From NCBI GenBank assembly GCA_963402885.1, contig OY727097.1, positions 17,050,001 through 17,114,000 on the forward strand: 64,000 bases of DNA. Direction: 5' to 3'. This document shows, one piece after another, positions 1 to 12,143 of the stretch. The notes under the pieces are model-generated. The model was not told the origin of the DNA. It saw only the letters and a list, made by a program, of their open reading frames with translations, and did no database searches. Origin of the DNA: Antedon bifida. Taxonomy: Eukaryota; Echinodermata; Crinoidea; Comatulida; Antedonidae. Position 1 is the first letter of the stretch. Every line of letters begins with the position of its first letter. The position numbers were made by a program, and so were the translations under genes.

Positions 1-139
1 TTGCTGCTATTCATATTCTGCACAGCAATTTGACCTCTATTAACAATGGCCTACCATTTTTTAAAGTCAATCAGTTTAGACCTACAACAAATCTATGTAA
101 ATCTGTTAAATATAATAATGATGATAATAATATACATAC

Positions 140-2308
140 CATTATCACTGATTGAAGCTTGTTTAGATGGAGAATCAGGTGAAAATGAGTAATGGGGTGG
201 AGTGGATGGAGGAGGCAGAGTGGGAGAGGAGGGAGGGAGGAAAGTGGGAGAGGATGGAGGAGGGAAAGTAGGAGAGGATGGATGGGGTAGAGTAGCAGCG
301 GGTGGAGAGGGGAGAGTAGTAGCGGGTGGATAGGAAAGAGGGGGAGAGGATGTGATGAAGTTTGGTCTTGCCGCCATTTCTACTCTCATTCCCTGCAATA
401 TAATAAGGTTAAAACATGTTGGTACAGTACTAATCTTATAAAAATATTGTACTCGAAAAATGGTAACGGTACTGCATAAATTGTGCATCTTACCTTGTAA
501 GCACCCTTTATGCATGCTCTGCATGAAAGAAATTTGTCGAGCTTCGCATCGACCAAATTTAGTTTCGTCTCAATATTTTCAAAACGATTAGTGACGTCGT
601 CTTGAAGGACCTTTACCTTCAGAACAATAGAATTTTGTCAATGAGACCAGAGGTTGTGATACGGTAGCGCAAAGATGTTACTATGAAATTTTCGATATGG
701 GCATGAGCGAGCTTTGGATTTACTATGGCCGTGTTTCCGCAGCCAAAAATTAACCGATAAACTGCCTGTTGTGGAAACGGGGTTTAACCGATTCTACTCA
801 AGAAAAATTAACCGATAATTATCTCATTCAAATCAGATAATTATCGAATAAATGCGATAATGTTTAACCTTTGACCTGAAGAACAATTGTTGCGATGTGA
901 TTGGGCATCTGATTGTTTGGTAATGACTAATCATGCGGACTTTATTGGTTAAAAAATTAACCGATAATTTTGTTTTAGCTGCGGAAACACGGCCTTGGAC
1001 ATCGTCTTACTTTATTGTGCGAGTACAATAAAATCGACAGCTCTATATCATTGGTGCTATGAGTAATGCACTGAAAAAACTGAGCTTGGGAAAATCACAT
1101 TACACACGCTTTAAATTCGTATCATGAGTATTATACTAACTATAATTATAGAATATTATTAAGGACAAACTTTAAGTAAATTACCATTTCTAAAATGGCA
1201 TGCATATCTGATGGCTTGGCTTGGCTTTGGCTCAACAGTTCGAGTGTCTGCTTGTTATTTGCTTCACCTTGTGCCTTCTCTTTATTTTTTTTCCCCATTG
1301 CCTTCTTTCGTTTTTCTTCTGTAGCCTAAAATGAAATGTATTTGCGTTACGTAGAGAAATCGAGAAAATGAAGAAATGCACACAATTGATTTCAGGAGGA
1401 CCGTATAGTTACGCAAATATAAATGCGATTAAAAGAAAGTAGTACTATAAGATTATACGATGTAGTAGTGATAGCGTTTCGTATATTAGTTATTGTTGAT
1501 GTTTTATACGTGACGCGCATTCTATGCGTACCGGTACTTATAATTTTTGGTTTAAATAATATTCATAATTATAAAGTACCGTACAGCTCGCAATGGCATA
1601 TTTGGGCTACACCGAACACACAAATATAAGATGCACACAATATACAGATGTTTGAGGCATTCAATTTCGAAATCATGTTGCTATGATAGGCACATTATAA
1701 CCACGCGTTACTGTGGACATTACGCATTTATTTGGAAATTAAATTGATGATTAAGCGATGCATTTTGTTGCGTTCCTAACAGATTCGAGAAGTAAACTTA
1801 ACTGACATAATACTGTATGTGATTCCCGATTAATCGGGATTATGATCCCGGTCTATCGGGATCCCGATAGACCGGGATCGGGATCCCGATTAACCGGGAT
1901 TTCGATCGGAAATGTTGTTTTGACCTCGCTCCTATAATATTATCAAAAATAATTTTAAAGATCATTTAGGCCTTTCTTAATATAAGAACCGCGCCTAGTT
2001 ATGCGGCCAGTTCAGGATGGCTGAACTTTGTTTTTATTACCTAGGTCTAGGCTAGGAGGTGTAGGCATTGCTAGCGAGGCTTTGCCTACTTGTACCTAAA
2101 TAGGGATTGCCTAGATCTATATTCTGAAAAAAAACTACACAGCCTAGGCCTAATATAGCAGGCCTATATATATATATATAATAGGGCCGGGTAGGCCTAA
2201 ATAAAGACGGTACCTACCTCCAATCATACCAACGACTCCCTTTTGAATTCCGTAACCCCGGCATTTAGCGGTTACATAATCGCCTACTTTTGGTGGTTGG
2301 TCAACAGG
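140..2308 (-). CDS. 3' part of a multi-exon gene of unknown function
   Basis: Four exons are supported by splice borders on the minus strand: 2308-2218, 1325-1185, 616-494 and 392-140. The last three read through in phase 0. The donor after position 140 (gtatgtat) shows that the gene continues off the window edge. The 1325-1185 exon encodes a 47-residue, Lys/Glu-rich, probably helical piece (starts ATEEKRKKAMGKK). The 616-494 exon is coiled-coil-like and ends in a CRAC pair of cysteines. The 392-140 exon is a Pro/Ser-rich, disordered repeat built on PPSSPTF-like units. The 2308-2218 exon (VGDYVTAKCRGYG...) resembles a small SH3- or Tudor-like barrel, but its phase does not join directly to the next exon, so an exon may be missing from this model or it may belong to another gene. 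A coiled coil followed by a disordered region would fit a BEN-domain type chromatin protein, but no BEN domain is visible here. Function unknown. Confidence 0.5.
727..994. mobile_element. 268-bp MITE with GGCCGTGTTTCCGC terminal inverted repeats
   Basis: The left end GGCCGTGTTTCCGCAGC is repeated inverted at the right end (GCTGCGGAAACACGGCC). The subterminal motif ATTAACCGATAATT also occurs near both ends. There is no coding capacity. The flanks (tttactat and ttggacat) show no clear target duplication. It sits in an intron of the minus-strand gene. Superfamily unknown. Confidence 0.75.
1822..1912. repeat. CGGGAT/ATCCCG palindrome cluster with a perfect 36-bp palindrome
   Basis: Positions 1844-1879 are a perfect 36-bp inverted repeat with no spacer, centred on GGGATCCC. 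The flanks hold further CCCGATTAATCGGG-type inverted words. The same vocabulary recurs at 12144-12498. No coding sequence is seen. Confidence 0.85.
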
Positions 2309-2459
2309 CTGAATTACGGAAGAAATTTTAATGATATTCCCCGTAATAGGGGTATCATTAACCCACAAAATCAGTATAATAGACATGAAGATATGATGAT
2401 TTAAATTTGAAAAGCGAAGGCGGGAATAATCAGAAGATCCAAGAGGAGGAGGGATGGAC

Positions 2460-3827
2460 AAAAAAAAAGATGCACGACGGGTAAAATAATACGCCCGATG
2501 GGTAATAAAAAAAAATTGTCATTACGAACACAATATTCATGTAGGTATTTTAATTTGTAATAAGTGTATTTTCTTATTATTAATATAAGCACACTACATA
2601 CATTTTCTATAACGTCCTAATTAAATACTTATATACATTGACACATATTCATAATTTTGACAAAACATTTATTTGTTTCAGGCGCGCGCCAACAAAGCGC
2701 GTTTTTTTGGTACGCTTGCTTCTATTTAATTTGCTGGCGAGCGGTGTTTGTCACCTTTTTTACTGCGCCGAAATCATACTTTACAAAGCAAAAACCGATA
2801 CCAAAGGCGAAGAACAAGCAACTTTCAAAATACAGTAAGCTAAATCAAATAACTGAACCATGTAAAAAAAAACTAGGCCAATGCTGTCAATTCAAGGTCA
2901 TATGAGCATATTTTATGTGGCGGCACAACGCGCGTCTTTATAGAATGTAACAAATTATCTTTGTGTAATGCCGATTTCGCCGCCCACATAGCTAGTCAGT
3001 ATTATGGGAGAGTGAGATAGTTTCTGACGAAAAAATAATAAATAACAACAGTAGTAAGGCCTACTTTATAAACAATTATAGACTAGAGGTTTGAAGACAA
3101 ACAAAGCAACAAAACTCAAAAGATTGACTTTAAAATAACAAATTATGTTTATTCAATAAACCACAGTGAACCATTTAGCCTAGGCCTAGGCGGCCTAGGC
3201 ATTAATTTTTACATTATTTTTTATAATTCAAAGATTTTATTTTTAATTTTAAGCAAAAATATTCAAGCAAAAATGATTAGCTATGTTACAAATTATGTTT
3301 TAAACCATGCTTTAAAACTAGGCCTAGGTAGGCCTAGGATATGTAGGTCTAAAAAATAGAATAGAGGCCTAGCCAATTAATCCATTGAAAGAACGAGTTT
3401 TCACAGAAAACATTTAGGCCTAGGCCCTAGGCCTAGACATTTCAGTAGCTATAGCCTAAATCATAGCAAAGCTTTATGTTCATCCGGCAAAACAATGCTG
3501 AATATTCTCTTCAGTTATTAGGATTTCTTCTCTCCCGGTAATTTGACACAATCAATCTGAAATATTAAAATAATCAAATAACAAAATATGCAATAGGCTT
3601 TATTATAGTAGGCCTATATGACCTGGGATGAGATGAAATAAAAATACATTATAAAATACACATAGAATATGGACTTTTTAGACATTAGCTTAATATATAA
3701 TTTTTTTTTTTAAATTGATAATAAAAAAATAGGCCATGTTATTATTATTATTAAACTAATCAAAATTGGTCTGAATTAAAAAATAAATTTGGTTGGTTTT
3801 GCATTATTTTTTACTTTATTTATATAT
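2460..3827. other. AT-rich stretch with TAGGCCTA motifs, no convincing gene
   Basis: The sequence is mostly AT-rich. Clusters of the palindromic word TAGGCCTA/CTAGGCCTAG lie at 3175-3200, 3320-3375 and 3410-3440. A possible plus-strand exon follows tttgtttcag at 2681 and stays open for about 150 bases in two frames, but no partner exon was found. No gene is claimed. Confidence 0.4.
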
Positions 3828-3831
3828 TTAA

Positions 3832-4457
3832 AGACCCCTTCCCTGCAATTTTGGACGTTTTTTGGAAAATAATACATATATATCACTTTAAAAACATTAA
3901 ACCATGTCATTCCTTGTCTTAAATGTACGTTTTATGGTAAATTATGATAAAAAGTGAGAAACAATGCACTACCTAAGTAGCTCGCGGCGATCGACCTCTC
4001 GTGGACGGTCTTAGGCCTAGCCTAGCTAGGCTTAGTTTTGTAGGCCTAGCTGGTAAACATCGGTAACGTACGAACATCGTACGCTAGCTATATACCTAGC
4101 CTGACGTTGTATAGTTGCTGCATTAATTGTCTTTCTATTTTTGCCAGACTCCGTTGATACAAATTGGAGAAAACCCGGTATTTTCGCTGAAAAGTTAGGA
4201 GTCTTCCATTTGTTTTGGCCTCACGATCGATCGAAAAGTGGGCGAATTACAGGTGAAAAACAAAAATATCAATCCGCGCGCAATGCATTTTGGGATTTAT
4301 AGCGGGCCGCTATAATTATTAGAATCGACTTATTTTTCACATTTTTAACCGTTTAAAGACGAAAAAAGTTATCTCAATAGGACCATATAGTATTATTTTT
4401 ACATTAAATATAGTTTGTGATCTTAAATTAGATCTAAAAAACGTAGGGAAGGGGGCT
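3832..4457. mobile_element. TTAA-flanked MITE, copy 1
   Basis: The element lies between TTAA at 3828-3831 and TTAA at 4458-4461. Its ends are AGACCCCTTCCCTGC and, inverted, AGCCCCCTTCCCTACG. A second copy is at 31850-32333 in the same orientation, sharing internal blocks such as GTAACGTACGAACATCGTAC and AATATCAATCCGCGCGC. TTAA target sites suggest mobilisation by a piggyBac-type (or Kolobok-type) transposase. Non-coding. A TAGGCCTA-bearing insert near 4010-4060 makes this copy longer than the other. Confidence 0.8.
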
Positions 4458-4461
4458 TTAA

Positions 4462-5135
4462 TATTATCACTATAGGCCTATACAGGTTTGCATGTTATAT
4501 ACAGTACATTTATGTTCTAAATTTAAATGTGTTCTTTGTTGGCAAATTAATGGCAGGCCTAGCTAGCGGGGTAAGTTGTATCATCACGATGCAACCATGG
4601 AGGAAATATACATGATGCCACATAGCTTAGAGGGTTAAAATTTTTTGGGTGGCCTGTGCTGGGCTTAGCGTTTTTGGGCCTTAATAGCATTGAATAATTA
4701 TTGATCTTTCTAATATAAGGTAGTGTACTTACAGGTATAAAAAATGAGAAATAACATATTTCTGTTCCACTGGCGAAATTTATATTCCCTGAATAAAAAT
4801 ACGCACAAAACATAGCTTCGGAACATGCATTGATTATAGAGTATTATACACTTGCAGTGTGTGTAGCATGCGGCGGTTGGCGTGTGCAAAATCTGAAATG
4901 GTTGCCAAAACGTTTTCTAAAATGTTCCAAATTTTGTTTTATTTTCAAGCAAAACCCACTGATTCTACTTCCCCCAACGGAACCGATCCCACACTCACCA
5001 CACTTTTATGTTTCGTTTGTTTTAAAGATAAATGTAACTATTTTTGTCGTTCGTAGTATAAATAGGCCTATATAGGCCTATATTCTGCCAAAACCACACT
5101 TTTTAATTTACTGTTTGTTATTCTTTATAAAGAAA
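4462..5135. other. Upstream region of the EnSpm-like gene
   Basis: No coding exon with good borders was found. The region could hold the promoter and 5' terminal repeat of the downstream transposon, but no terminal repeat matching the 3' side was recognised. Confidence 0.3.
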
Positions 5136-8100
5136 ATGATTTCAGAACTGAGTTCGACATCGTGCACAGATGAGAGTCCACAGCAAACTCCAAAAAAGAG
5201 GAAGCGGAGGTACTCTAAACATTTCGGGTTTAATCCCCGAAGAGCGAGATATGTTCATCGGATGCGGGATCGGATGAGAAAATCTAGTCCAACTCCTTCA
5301 ATAAGCTCAGTAAATTCAGACAACCAGACCTGGCCTACCAATACTACTACTAGTAATAGCATCAGTAGTAGTAGTAGTGGTAGTAATATCAGTAGTAGTA
5401 GTAGCAGTAGTCAAGACGAGGAGATATCTACGTCGAGGTCTTCTTTGATATTTAGTGCTACCGCAAGTGATAGTGGAAGATCAGAGTCTGATATGGGTGG
5501 TAGTGATAGTGGAAATTTACATCAACATTTATTTGAAGGATCAAGCCACACCTACCTGAGTTTTTATACAAGCATACTTTTGTTTGTAATCAAACATAAT
5601 TTAACCAAGATTGCATTTTCCGATTTAATCAAATTATTGATTTCTGTTCTTCCAAATTCATGTAATGTTGCAAATTCAGTATTTAAAATCAAGAAAATCT
5701 TAAAACAAGAAACAAAATATCACAATCCAACACAGCACTATTACTGTGATCATTGCTTGAAAGAAGTGGTGGACTCCAACCAATGCCTATGTGGAGGAAA
5801 CATGATTGCTTATCACTCCATCAGTTTGGATAAGCAACTAGGAGACATGTTTAAAGGTATGGAATATGTATAGGCCTACTAAACTAACTATAGCTAAAAC
5901 ATAGTGTTCGATAGTTGAAATGTTTTGAGACTGAACTTAAAACAAACATGTGAACTAATAAGTATGATTTACAAAACTCATATTTCAGACAAAAAATTTT
6001 GCGATTCGGTTATGAAACCAAGAGGCCATCACAACACGGATATTTGTAGCGGATCAGAATTCAAACGAATTAGCAACACGGATTTAGGTCAAAATGATGT
6101 ATTCTTAACATTCACTCTGAATACAGGTGTGGTTTCTATGTTGTTTTGAATAGTTTGCCTACAGTTTTTTTTTTTTTATGAGGCGGAGGATATACCTCTT
6201 GTCATATAAAAATATAATAATCGTCCTTTCTTTTTTTCTATTCCGTTTTATTTATTACCTTAATCAGATGGTGTGTCTATTTTCAAGTCATGGAACAAGA
6301 GTCTCTGGCCAGTATACTTGGTGATCAATGAGCTACCAGTACAGCTAAGGTATAAGTACTAATAAAACTATATAATATTAGATCAGGCGGATTCCACATT
6401 AACCATCTTTTAAATAATTGTCTTGATACATATATATATATGACGTTATCCAAATTCCTTCACTTGCACTGATGGATGAAGGGCTAGTGTTGACCGAAAT
6501 CTCTGCTAACTTTTCTGGCTGTTTTACTTTATCGTTTTGATTTAGCTTTTCGCTTTTTTTTTGTATCTCCATTGAGATCCAGCCACTGATATACCCACAG
6601 CATTGTCATTTTTTCAGTAATTTGCCTTTGGATTTATATATATATAGGCCTATATATTCTATTACAGATTTTCAAGGAAGTACATTATTACAACCAATTT
6701 ATTGTGCAACACAAGCAAACCACACATGCAAATCTATCTTAAGAGTTTAGTTAATAACATACGAGCATATGACGACGGTTTGTATTTATATTTTTTGCAT
6801 TGCACATTACGATATGCCCTATTACTTTACCCGAATTTAGCACATTGTTTTAAAATTATATAATTAGGTGTGGATATAATGACCATATATTGCCCTATTA
6901 TACTTTAGTTAATTTAGCACATAACACATGTTTCAAATTGTATAATTATATAATTAGGCGTGGATATAATGACCGTATACGGTCAAAGACGGCTAAAGGC
7001 ACGCCTACTTGCCACCTCACTGGACCTGCCAGCAAAAGCGTTGGTTGCCAACACAAAACAATTTAATGGCAAATATGGATGTAACTATTGCCTGGCACCA
7101 GGACAGACACTACCCACTGCACCACTCCATAGATTTTATCCCTTTGAGGATAGTAAAAAAAGAACACATCTATCAATGATAAATGATGCAAGAGAGGCAG
7201 CATAACCAGTGATTCTGTGAGTTCATTATGTTGGTTTTTTGGTATAATTGTTATAGTGGTAAATGATATAATATTATTATTCCTTTTTTTATATTTTGAT
7301 TGCAGGTTAGAGGCATAAAAGGTGCATCAGCACTTGTTTATTTGCCATATGTCGATATGTCGACAATATTTACCATCGACTGGATGCACTGCGTTCTGCT
7401 AGGTATATCAAAACAATTGCTAAACCTTTGGTTTGGGAAGACGTCGAGAGGCGAACGGTTTTTTTTTAAACCAAAGGTATCATTTCCAAATACAATATTG
7501 CACTTTGTTGGTTTTTTGTTTCCGAGATAGTAGCTCAGAATCAATGGAACGATACAAAAAAAAAACAATATCGTAATAATATTAATAATAATAATAATAA
7601 TATTTGTTTATTTTTGTAGATTGATCTTCTTAACAAACGATTAATGGGCATCAGGGTCCCGCAATTTATTGCGCGTTGCCAGAGTAGCTTAGAAGAGAAT
7701 CAGCGCTGGAAAGGTATAGTCTTTATTTAATGTTTCGCTAAATATAGGTCTTATTAAATGTTGTTTTTGTACTAACCAAAACTTCATTTATATTTCATTG
7801 AAGCTTCAGAATATCGAGAATGGCTGGTCCATTTTTCTATACCAGTGCTGAAAGGGGTGATGGATGCAGATGCATTTGCACATTATTGTATGTTTGTAAA
7901 TGGAATTTCTCTGTTAACCAAAACTTCAATAACAGAAGAGAATTTAACCGAAGCTGAGAATTCTCTGCGGGGGTTTTGCCGCATTTTCCCAGAGATATAC
8001 GGTATCGTTTATTGATTTAAAGAGTTCTGATTTAATTTAAAATAATCTCTGTGGGTTATATTACTCTTTATAAAATTAAGGTATGAATAGCAATAATTAT

Positions 8101-9083
8101 TCTTTACTTTCATACATTACTAATTGTTATTATTTCACTTATTTTCCAGGGCAAACAAAACAAACGATGAATTTGCATTTGCTGACACACCTGACTGATG
8201 TGTGCAGGATGTTTCTTGTTTTGGGTTTGAATCAATGAATGCCTTCTTAAAGAAAATGGTACATGGATCGAGATTTGTTAATAGCCAAGTAAGGATCTTG
8301 ATTTGCAACGTTGTATCGGATACATGATTTATATAGTATGTTAGTTATACATACAATTACAATCATGATGACTCTGATTTGTTTATTTAACTTATATATA
8401 TATATATATTTTATGTTTGACTAATATAGATTTCATTTGCTGTTGGTATGGCAAAGGGCCTACCATCATTGGTTACAAATATTATCGGGGAAAGTGATCC
8501 GGTTATGACAACTTTGCTTAAGCAGTTGTCCGTTAAGTTCCTGAGGTAAGTTAAAGTAGAAATTGGTATACGTATGTAATTCAGTTAAAACAGTTTACAC
8601 TATATTTTACCAAAAAACAAGCTAACAATGTATATATATATATATTTTAGAGATGACTGTCAGTGTGCTGAAGAAACGACTAGTCGTATTTTACCTATCA
8701 CAGAAAACTGTGCTCATTTTGAATTAATTTCAAAAGTGCAATACACTGGGCAATTCAACCGCTATATGAAAGGAGGAAACACATTTACTTGTGCGGGTAC
8801 TGAAATTAGCAAGAGGAGAAGTAATTGCAGTGTTGTGTTTAGGAACGAAGAGAATGAGGATAGCTGTGGTCAGATAGTTAATTTTATTTCCACGGATATG
8901 TGCCCATATGTGATCATCCAAGAATACCACAATGTATCTAAGATTGTAAACCACATTCATTCAGTAAGGCCTGGGCAGATAATAATGTTACCAGTGTCGT
9001 GTATCCGATATAATTGTCTGTTCATTTACATAAATGATCAAATATATGTATCTGTTCCTAGGAACTTGTTGGAACACGATTAA
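5136..9083 (+). pseudogene. EnSpm/CACTA-like transposase gene, ten exons, broken
   Basis: This is a DDE-type transposase of the EnSpm/CACTA superfamily (Transposase_21-like), which would cut and paste its own element. Exons by GT/AG borders: 5136-5856, 5989-6126, 6268-6349, 6958-~7203, 7306-7476, 7620-7713, 7804-8001, 8150-8288, 8430-8545 and 8651-9083 (stop TAA). The start is the ATG at 5136. The first exon has a basic KKRKRRY segment, a Ser tract and a zinc-ribbon-like CDHC...CLCGG. Family landmarks follow in order: DGVSIFKSWNKSLWPV and INELP; KQFNGKYGCNYCLAPG; FTIDWMHCVLLGISKQLL; SEYREWLVHFSIPVLKG; NLHLLTHLTDV; FGFESMNAFLKKMVHG. Breaks: an in-frame stop ends the fourth exon; a frameshift with loss of a few codons lies in the 8150 exon; the exon expected between 6350 and 6958 is missing and its place holds a repeat insertion. 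A short duplication (GTGGATATAATGACC at about 6869 and 6959) precedes exon four. A smaller relative is at 54755. Confidence 0.75.
6460..6646 (+). repeat. Penelope-like dispersed repeat inserted in the transposon, copy 1
   Basis: This block matches 52551-52735 almost base for base (shared words TGCTAACTTTTCTGGCTG and GAGATCCAGCCACTGATA) and ends in (TA)n. It occupies the place of an expected transposase exon, so it arrived after the transposon. The head carries a CTGATG...CCGAAA pair like the hammerhead core of Penelope-like elements; a 4-base insertion disrupts it in this copy. Confidence 0.65.
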
Positions 9084-9092
9084 ATGTTAGGA

Positions 9093-10580
9093 TATCGACC
9101 CCGAAACCTAGACTCAGAAATACCGGGATGGTGTCCGGCGGGGGATAGTTTACCACAGAATATTTGTCGTTTTTTTTTCAATATCAATTTTCCATATCAT
9201 ATCGACCCCGAAACCTAGACTCAGAAATACCGGAATGGTGTCCGGCGGGGGATAGTTTACCATTGTAAATATATGTCGTTCTTTTTTCTGTATCAATTTT
9301 CCATATCATATCGACCCCGAAACCTAGACTCAGAAATACCGGAATGGTGTCCGGCGGGGGATAGTTTACCATTGTAAATATTTGTCGTTTTTTTTTCTGT
9401 ATCAATTTTCCAAATCATATCGACCCCGAAACCTAGACTCAGAAATACCGGAATGGTGTCCGGCGGGGGATAGTTTACCATTGTAAATATTTGTCGGTTT
9501 TTTTTCCTTATCAATTTTCCATATCATATCGACCCCGAAACCTAGACTCAGAAATACCGGAATGGTGTCCGGCGGGGGATAGTTTACCATTGTAAATATT
9601 TATCGGTTTTTTTCCTTATCAATTTTCCATATCATATCGACCCCGAAACCTAGACTCAGAAATACCGGAATGGTGTCCGGCGGGGGATAGTTTGCCATTG
9701 TAAATATTTGTCGTTTTTTTTCCTTATCAATTTTCCATATCATATCGACCCCGAAACCTAGACTCAGAAATACCGGAATGGTGTCCGGCGGGGGATAGTT
9801 TACCATTGTAAATATTTATCGGTTTTTTTCCTTATCAATTTTCCATATCATATCGACCCCGAAACCTAGACTCAGAAATACCGGAATGGTGTCCGGCGGG
9901 GGATAGTTTACCATTGTAAATATTTATCGGTTTTTTTCCTTATCAATTTTCCAAATCATATCGACCCCGAAACCTAGACTCAGAAATACCGGAATGGTGT
10001 CCGGCGGGGGATAGTTTGCCATTGTAAATATTTGTCGTTTTTTGTTCCTTATCAATTTTCCAAATCATATCGACCCCGAAACCTAGACTCAGAAATACCG
10101 GAATGGTGTCCGGCGGGGGATAGTTTGCCATTGTAAATATTTGTCGTTTTTTTTTCCTTATCAATTTTCCATATCATATCGACCCCGAAACCTAGACTCA
10201 GAAATACCAGAATGGTGTCCGGCGGGGGATAGTTTACCATTGTAAATATTTGTCGTTTTTTTTTCCTTATCAATTTTCCAAATCATATCGACCCCGAAAC
10301 CTAGAATGGTGTCCGGCGGGGGATAGTTTGCCATTGTAAATATTTGTCGTTTTTTTTTCCTTATCAATTTTCCATATCATATCGACCCCGAAACCTAGAC
10401 TCAGAAATACCGGAATGGTGTCCGGCGGGGGATAGTTTACCATTGTAAATATTTATCGGTTTTTTTCCTTATCAATTTTCCATATCATATCGACCCCGAA
10501 ACCTAGACTCAGAAATACCGGAATGGTGTCCGGCGGGGGATAGTTTACCATTGTAAATATTTATCAGTTTTTGTCAATTT
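9093..10580. repeat. 14-copy ~108-bp minisatellite next to the transposase stop
   Basis: The unit begins ATCGACCCCGAAACCTAGAC, contains GGTGTCCGGCGGGGGATAG and ends in a T-run plus TATCAATTTTCCATATC. Unit starts are near 9093, 9201, 9310, 9419, 9528, 9636, 9744, 9851, 9959, 10067, 10176, 10285, 10380 and 10488. Copies are about 95% alike or better; one (10285) lacks about 15 bases. Unit lengths of 107-109 are not multiples of three, so the minus-strand open frames across it are artefacts. The array starts ten bases after the EnSpm-like stop codon, so it may be the element's subterminal repeat. Confidence 0.95.
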
Positions 10581-10807
10581 CAATATACATATCGTTTATT
10601 TGTGGCAATAGTAGGTCCATGTTTGCGTATCTGTCTGTTTAGTCACAACTTCTGAACGAATTTGTCCATTGACCTTTAATCCACACTTAAACTCCATTAA
10701 ATTGTATTACGTGATCAATGCGCACTTTTTATACTGTTATTCAATCAGAAATACACCATACACCAAGCCCAGTTCATGATCATGTCAAGATCGTTATCGA
10801 AAATAAT

Positions 10808-11161
10808 CGATAACGATCGACGATAAATAGATAAATATGCATTTTCATACATAAAACAAAGGAAATCTAAAAAGTTTTCATTCTAGAACTATAGGATAAC
10901 CATCTATGCTGCCTTTGATGAAAATTATATTTCACACGTTCAATCAAATGACGTCATGATCAGTAAGAGCAATAATATCGTGACAATACAACGATGTTAT
11001 TGTTTTTATTGATCCTGATGTCATTTGATCGGATTTTTAGAAATTTTATTTTTATCAATGACAGCATAAATGATTATCCTATAGTTCTAAAACGAAAACT
11101 TTTACAATTTATTTTATTCAAGAAAAATGTGTGTTTATCTATTTATCGTCGATCGTTATCG
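10808..11161. mobile_element. Foldback element with CGATAACGATCGACG arms
   Basis: The left arm 10808-10835 (CGATAACGATCGACGATAAA...) is repeated inverted at 11134-11161. Internal stretches also pair (for example CTATAGGATAACCAT with ATGATTATCCTATAG). The right end continues into CCCAGTGTAAATGGGCC, a typical MITE terminus, but the left end lacks it and so looks truncated. Non-coding. Confidence 0.7.
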
Positions 11162-11760
11162 TCCCAGTGTAAATGGGCCTTAACGATTGGTCCGTTTGCT
11201 TTTTTTACTCTCTGATTGCAGTGTTCTTATTACAGTATGTTCTTATATTCGACACCAATATTAAATTAGTAAATAAACTAAAAACTGGGCAAGTCCCAGG
11301 ACAGCCATAATCATCATTATTGAATTAAATTTGTTTTATTTGCAGTCGGATCATTTTTTTTTTACAAATGTATTAATTAGTTTTAAATAAATTTAACTTT
11401 TTTATAACGTTAATTATTGATGATAATGGCTGTTTCGATCCTTATAGTTAGGGAGTTGGCTATTGATCGGATCTCCTGCATAAAACGAAACATGCATTGT
11501 TTATGCAGGAGTGCATATTGCACTCATCAGCTGGTAAACCAATAGCGTAATACCCTCAACTCAACATATTAAAACAACTCAACTTGGTTATCTCATTTAA
11601 ACAACAATTGAACTTGGTTGTAAACATATTGTATATTGAACAAAAAACAACTCAACATTTTTAATCAATTATGGTAAAAGTAAATAAAAACCAACGTATG
11701 AAAATGTTATATTATAGTGATGTAACAAAACTCAACAATTTTTGAAATGAATAAATAGCA
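11162..11760. other. No gene seen
   Basis: AT-rich sequence with a small inverted repeat near 11480-11510 (CTCCTGCATAAA / TTTATGCAGGAG). Nothing else is supported. Confidence 0.4.
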
Positions 11761-11942
11761 ATGGCGAATAAAATGAATGAACGAACAGTAAATGAATTCA
11801 TGGTCTCTTACCTTAAAAAAATGATCATCGACGACGCCGCATCACTTATACATTTGTGTTTAACTGAAGACATAATGATATACGTATCCACTAATTTTTT
11901 ACTAAAAGGTGAACACCATCCTTGCTATAAAAATGGGATACT
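11761..11942 (+). CDS. Possible first exon, 61 codons
   Basis: An ATG at 11761 opens a frame (MANKMNERTVNEFMVSYLKK...) that stays open to a good donor (gtaagttt) after position 11942. No downstream partner exon was recognised and the protein is not familiar. The support is only the ATG plus the splice donor. Confidence 0.3.
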
Positions 11943-12143
11943 GTAAGTTTCTAAGTGTCTAATCCTATCGACAATATTATCCCATAAGTGTAGCGTACGT
12001 AAAAGTATAACTTTTACGTATAAACAAATATTTTTTGCGATTCTTATTAAGAACAACCACTAACAAATCCGTTTTCGAATTGTATATTTCTGAAATATTT
12101 ATATTCATTTGGAAAACGAGTAATCTTAAAACTAAAACACGAC

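Noticed and set aside
93-524. 143-codon minus-strand ORF as a single protein
   Set aside because: Splice borders at 494/493, 392/393 and 140/139 show that it is two exons with an intron read through.
9184-10367. Repeated minus-strand open frames reading MVNYPPPDTIPVFLSLGFG
   Set aside because: They arise from the 108-bp minisatellite; the unit length is not a multiple of three and the frame drifts from unit to unit.
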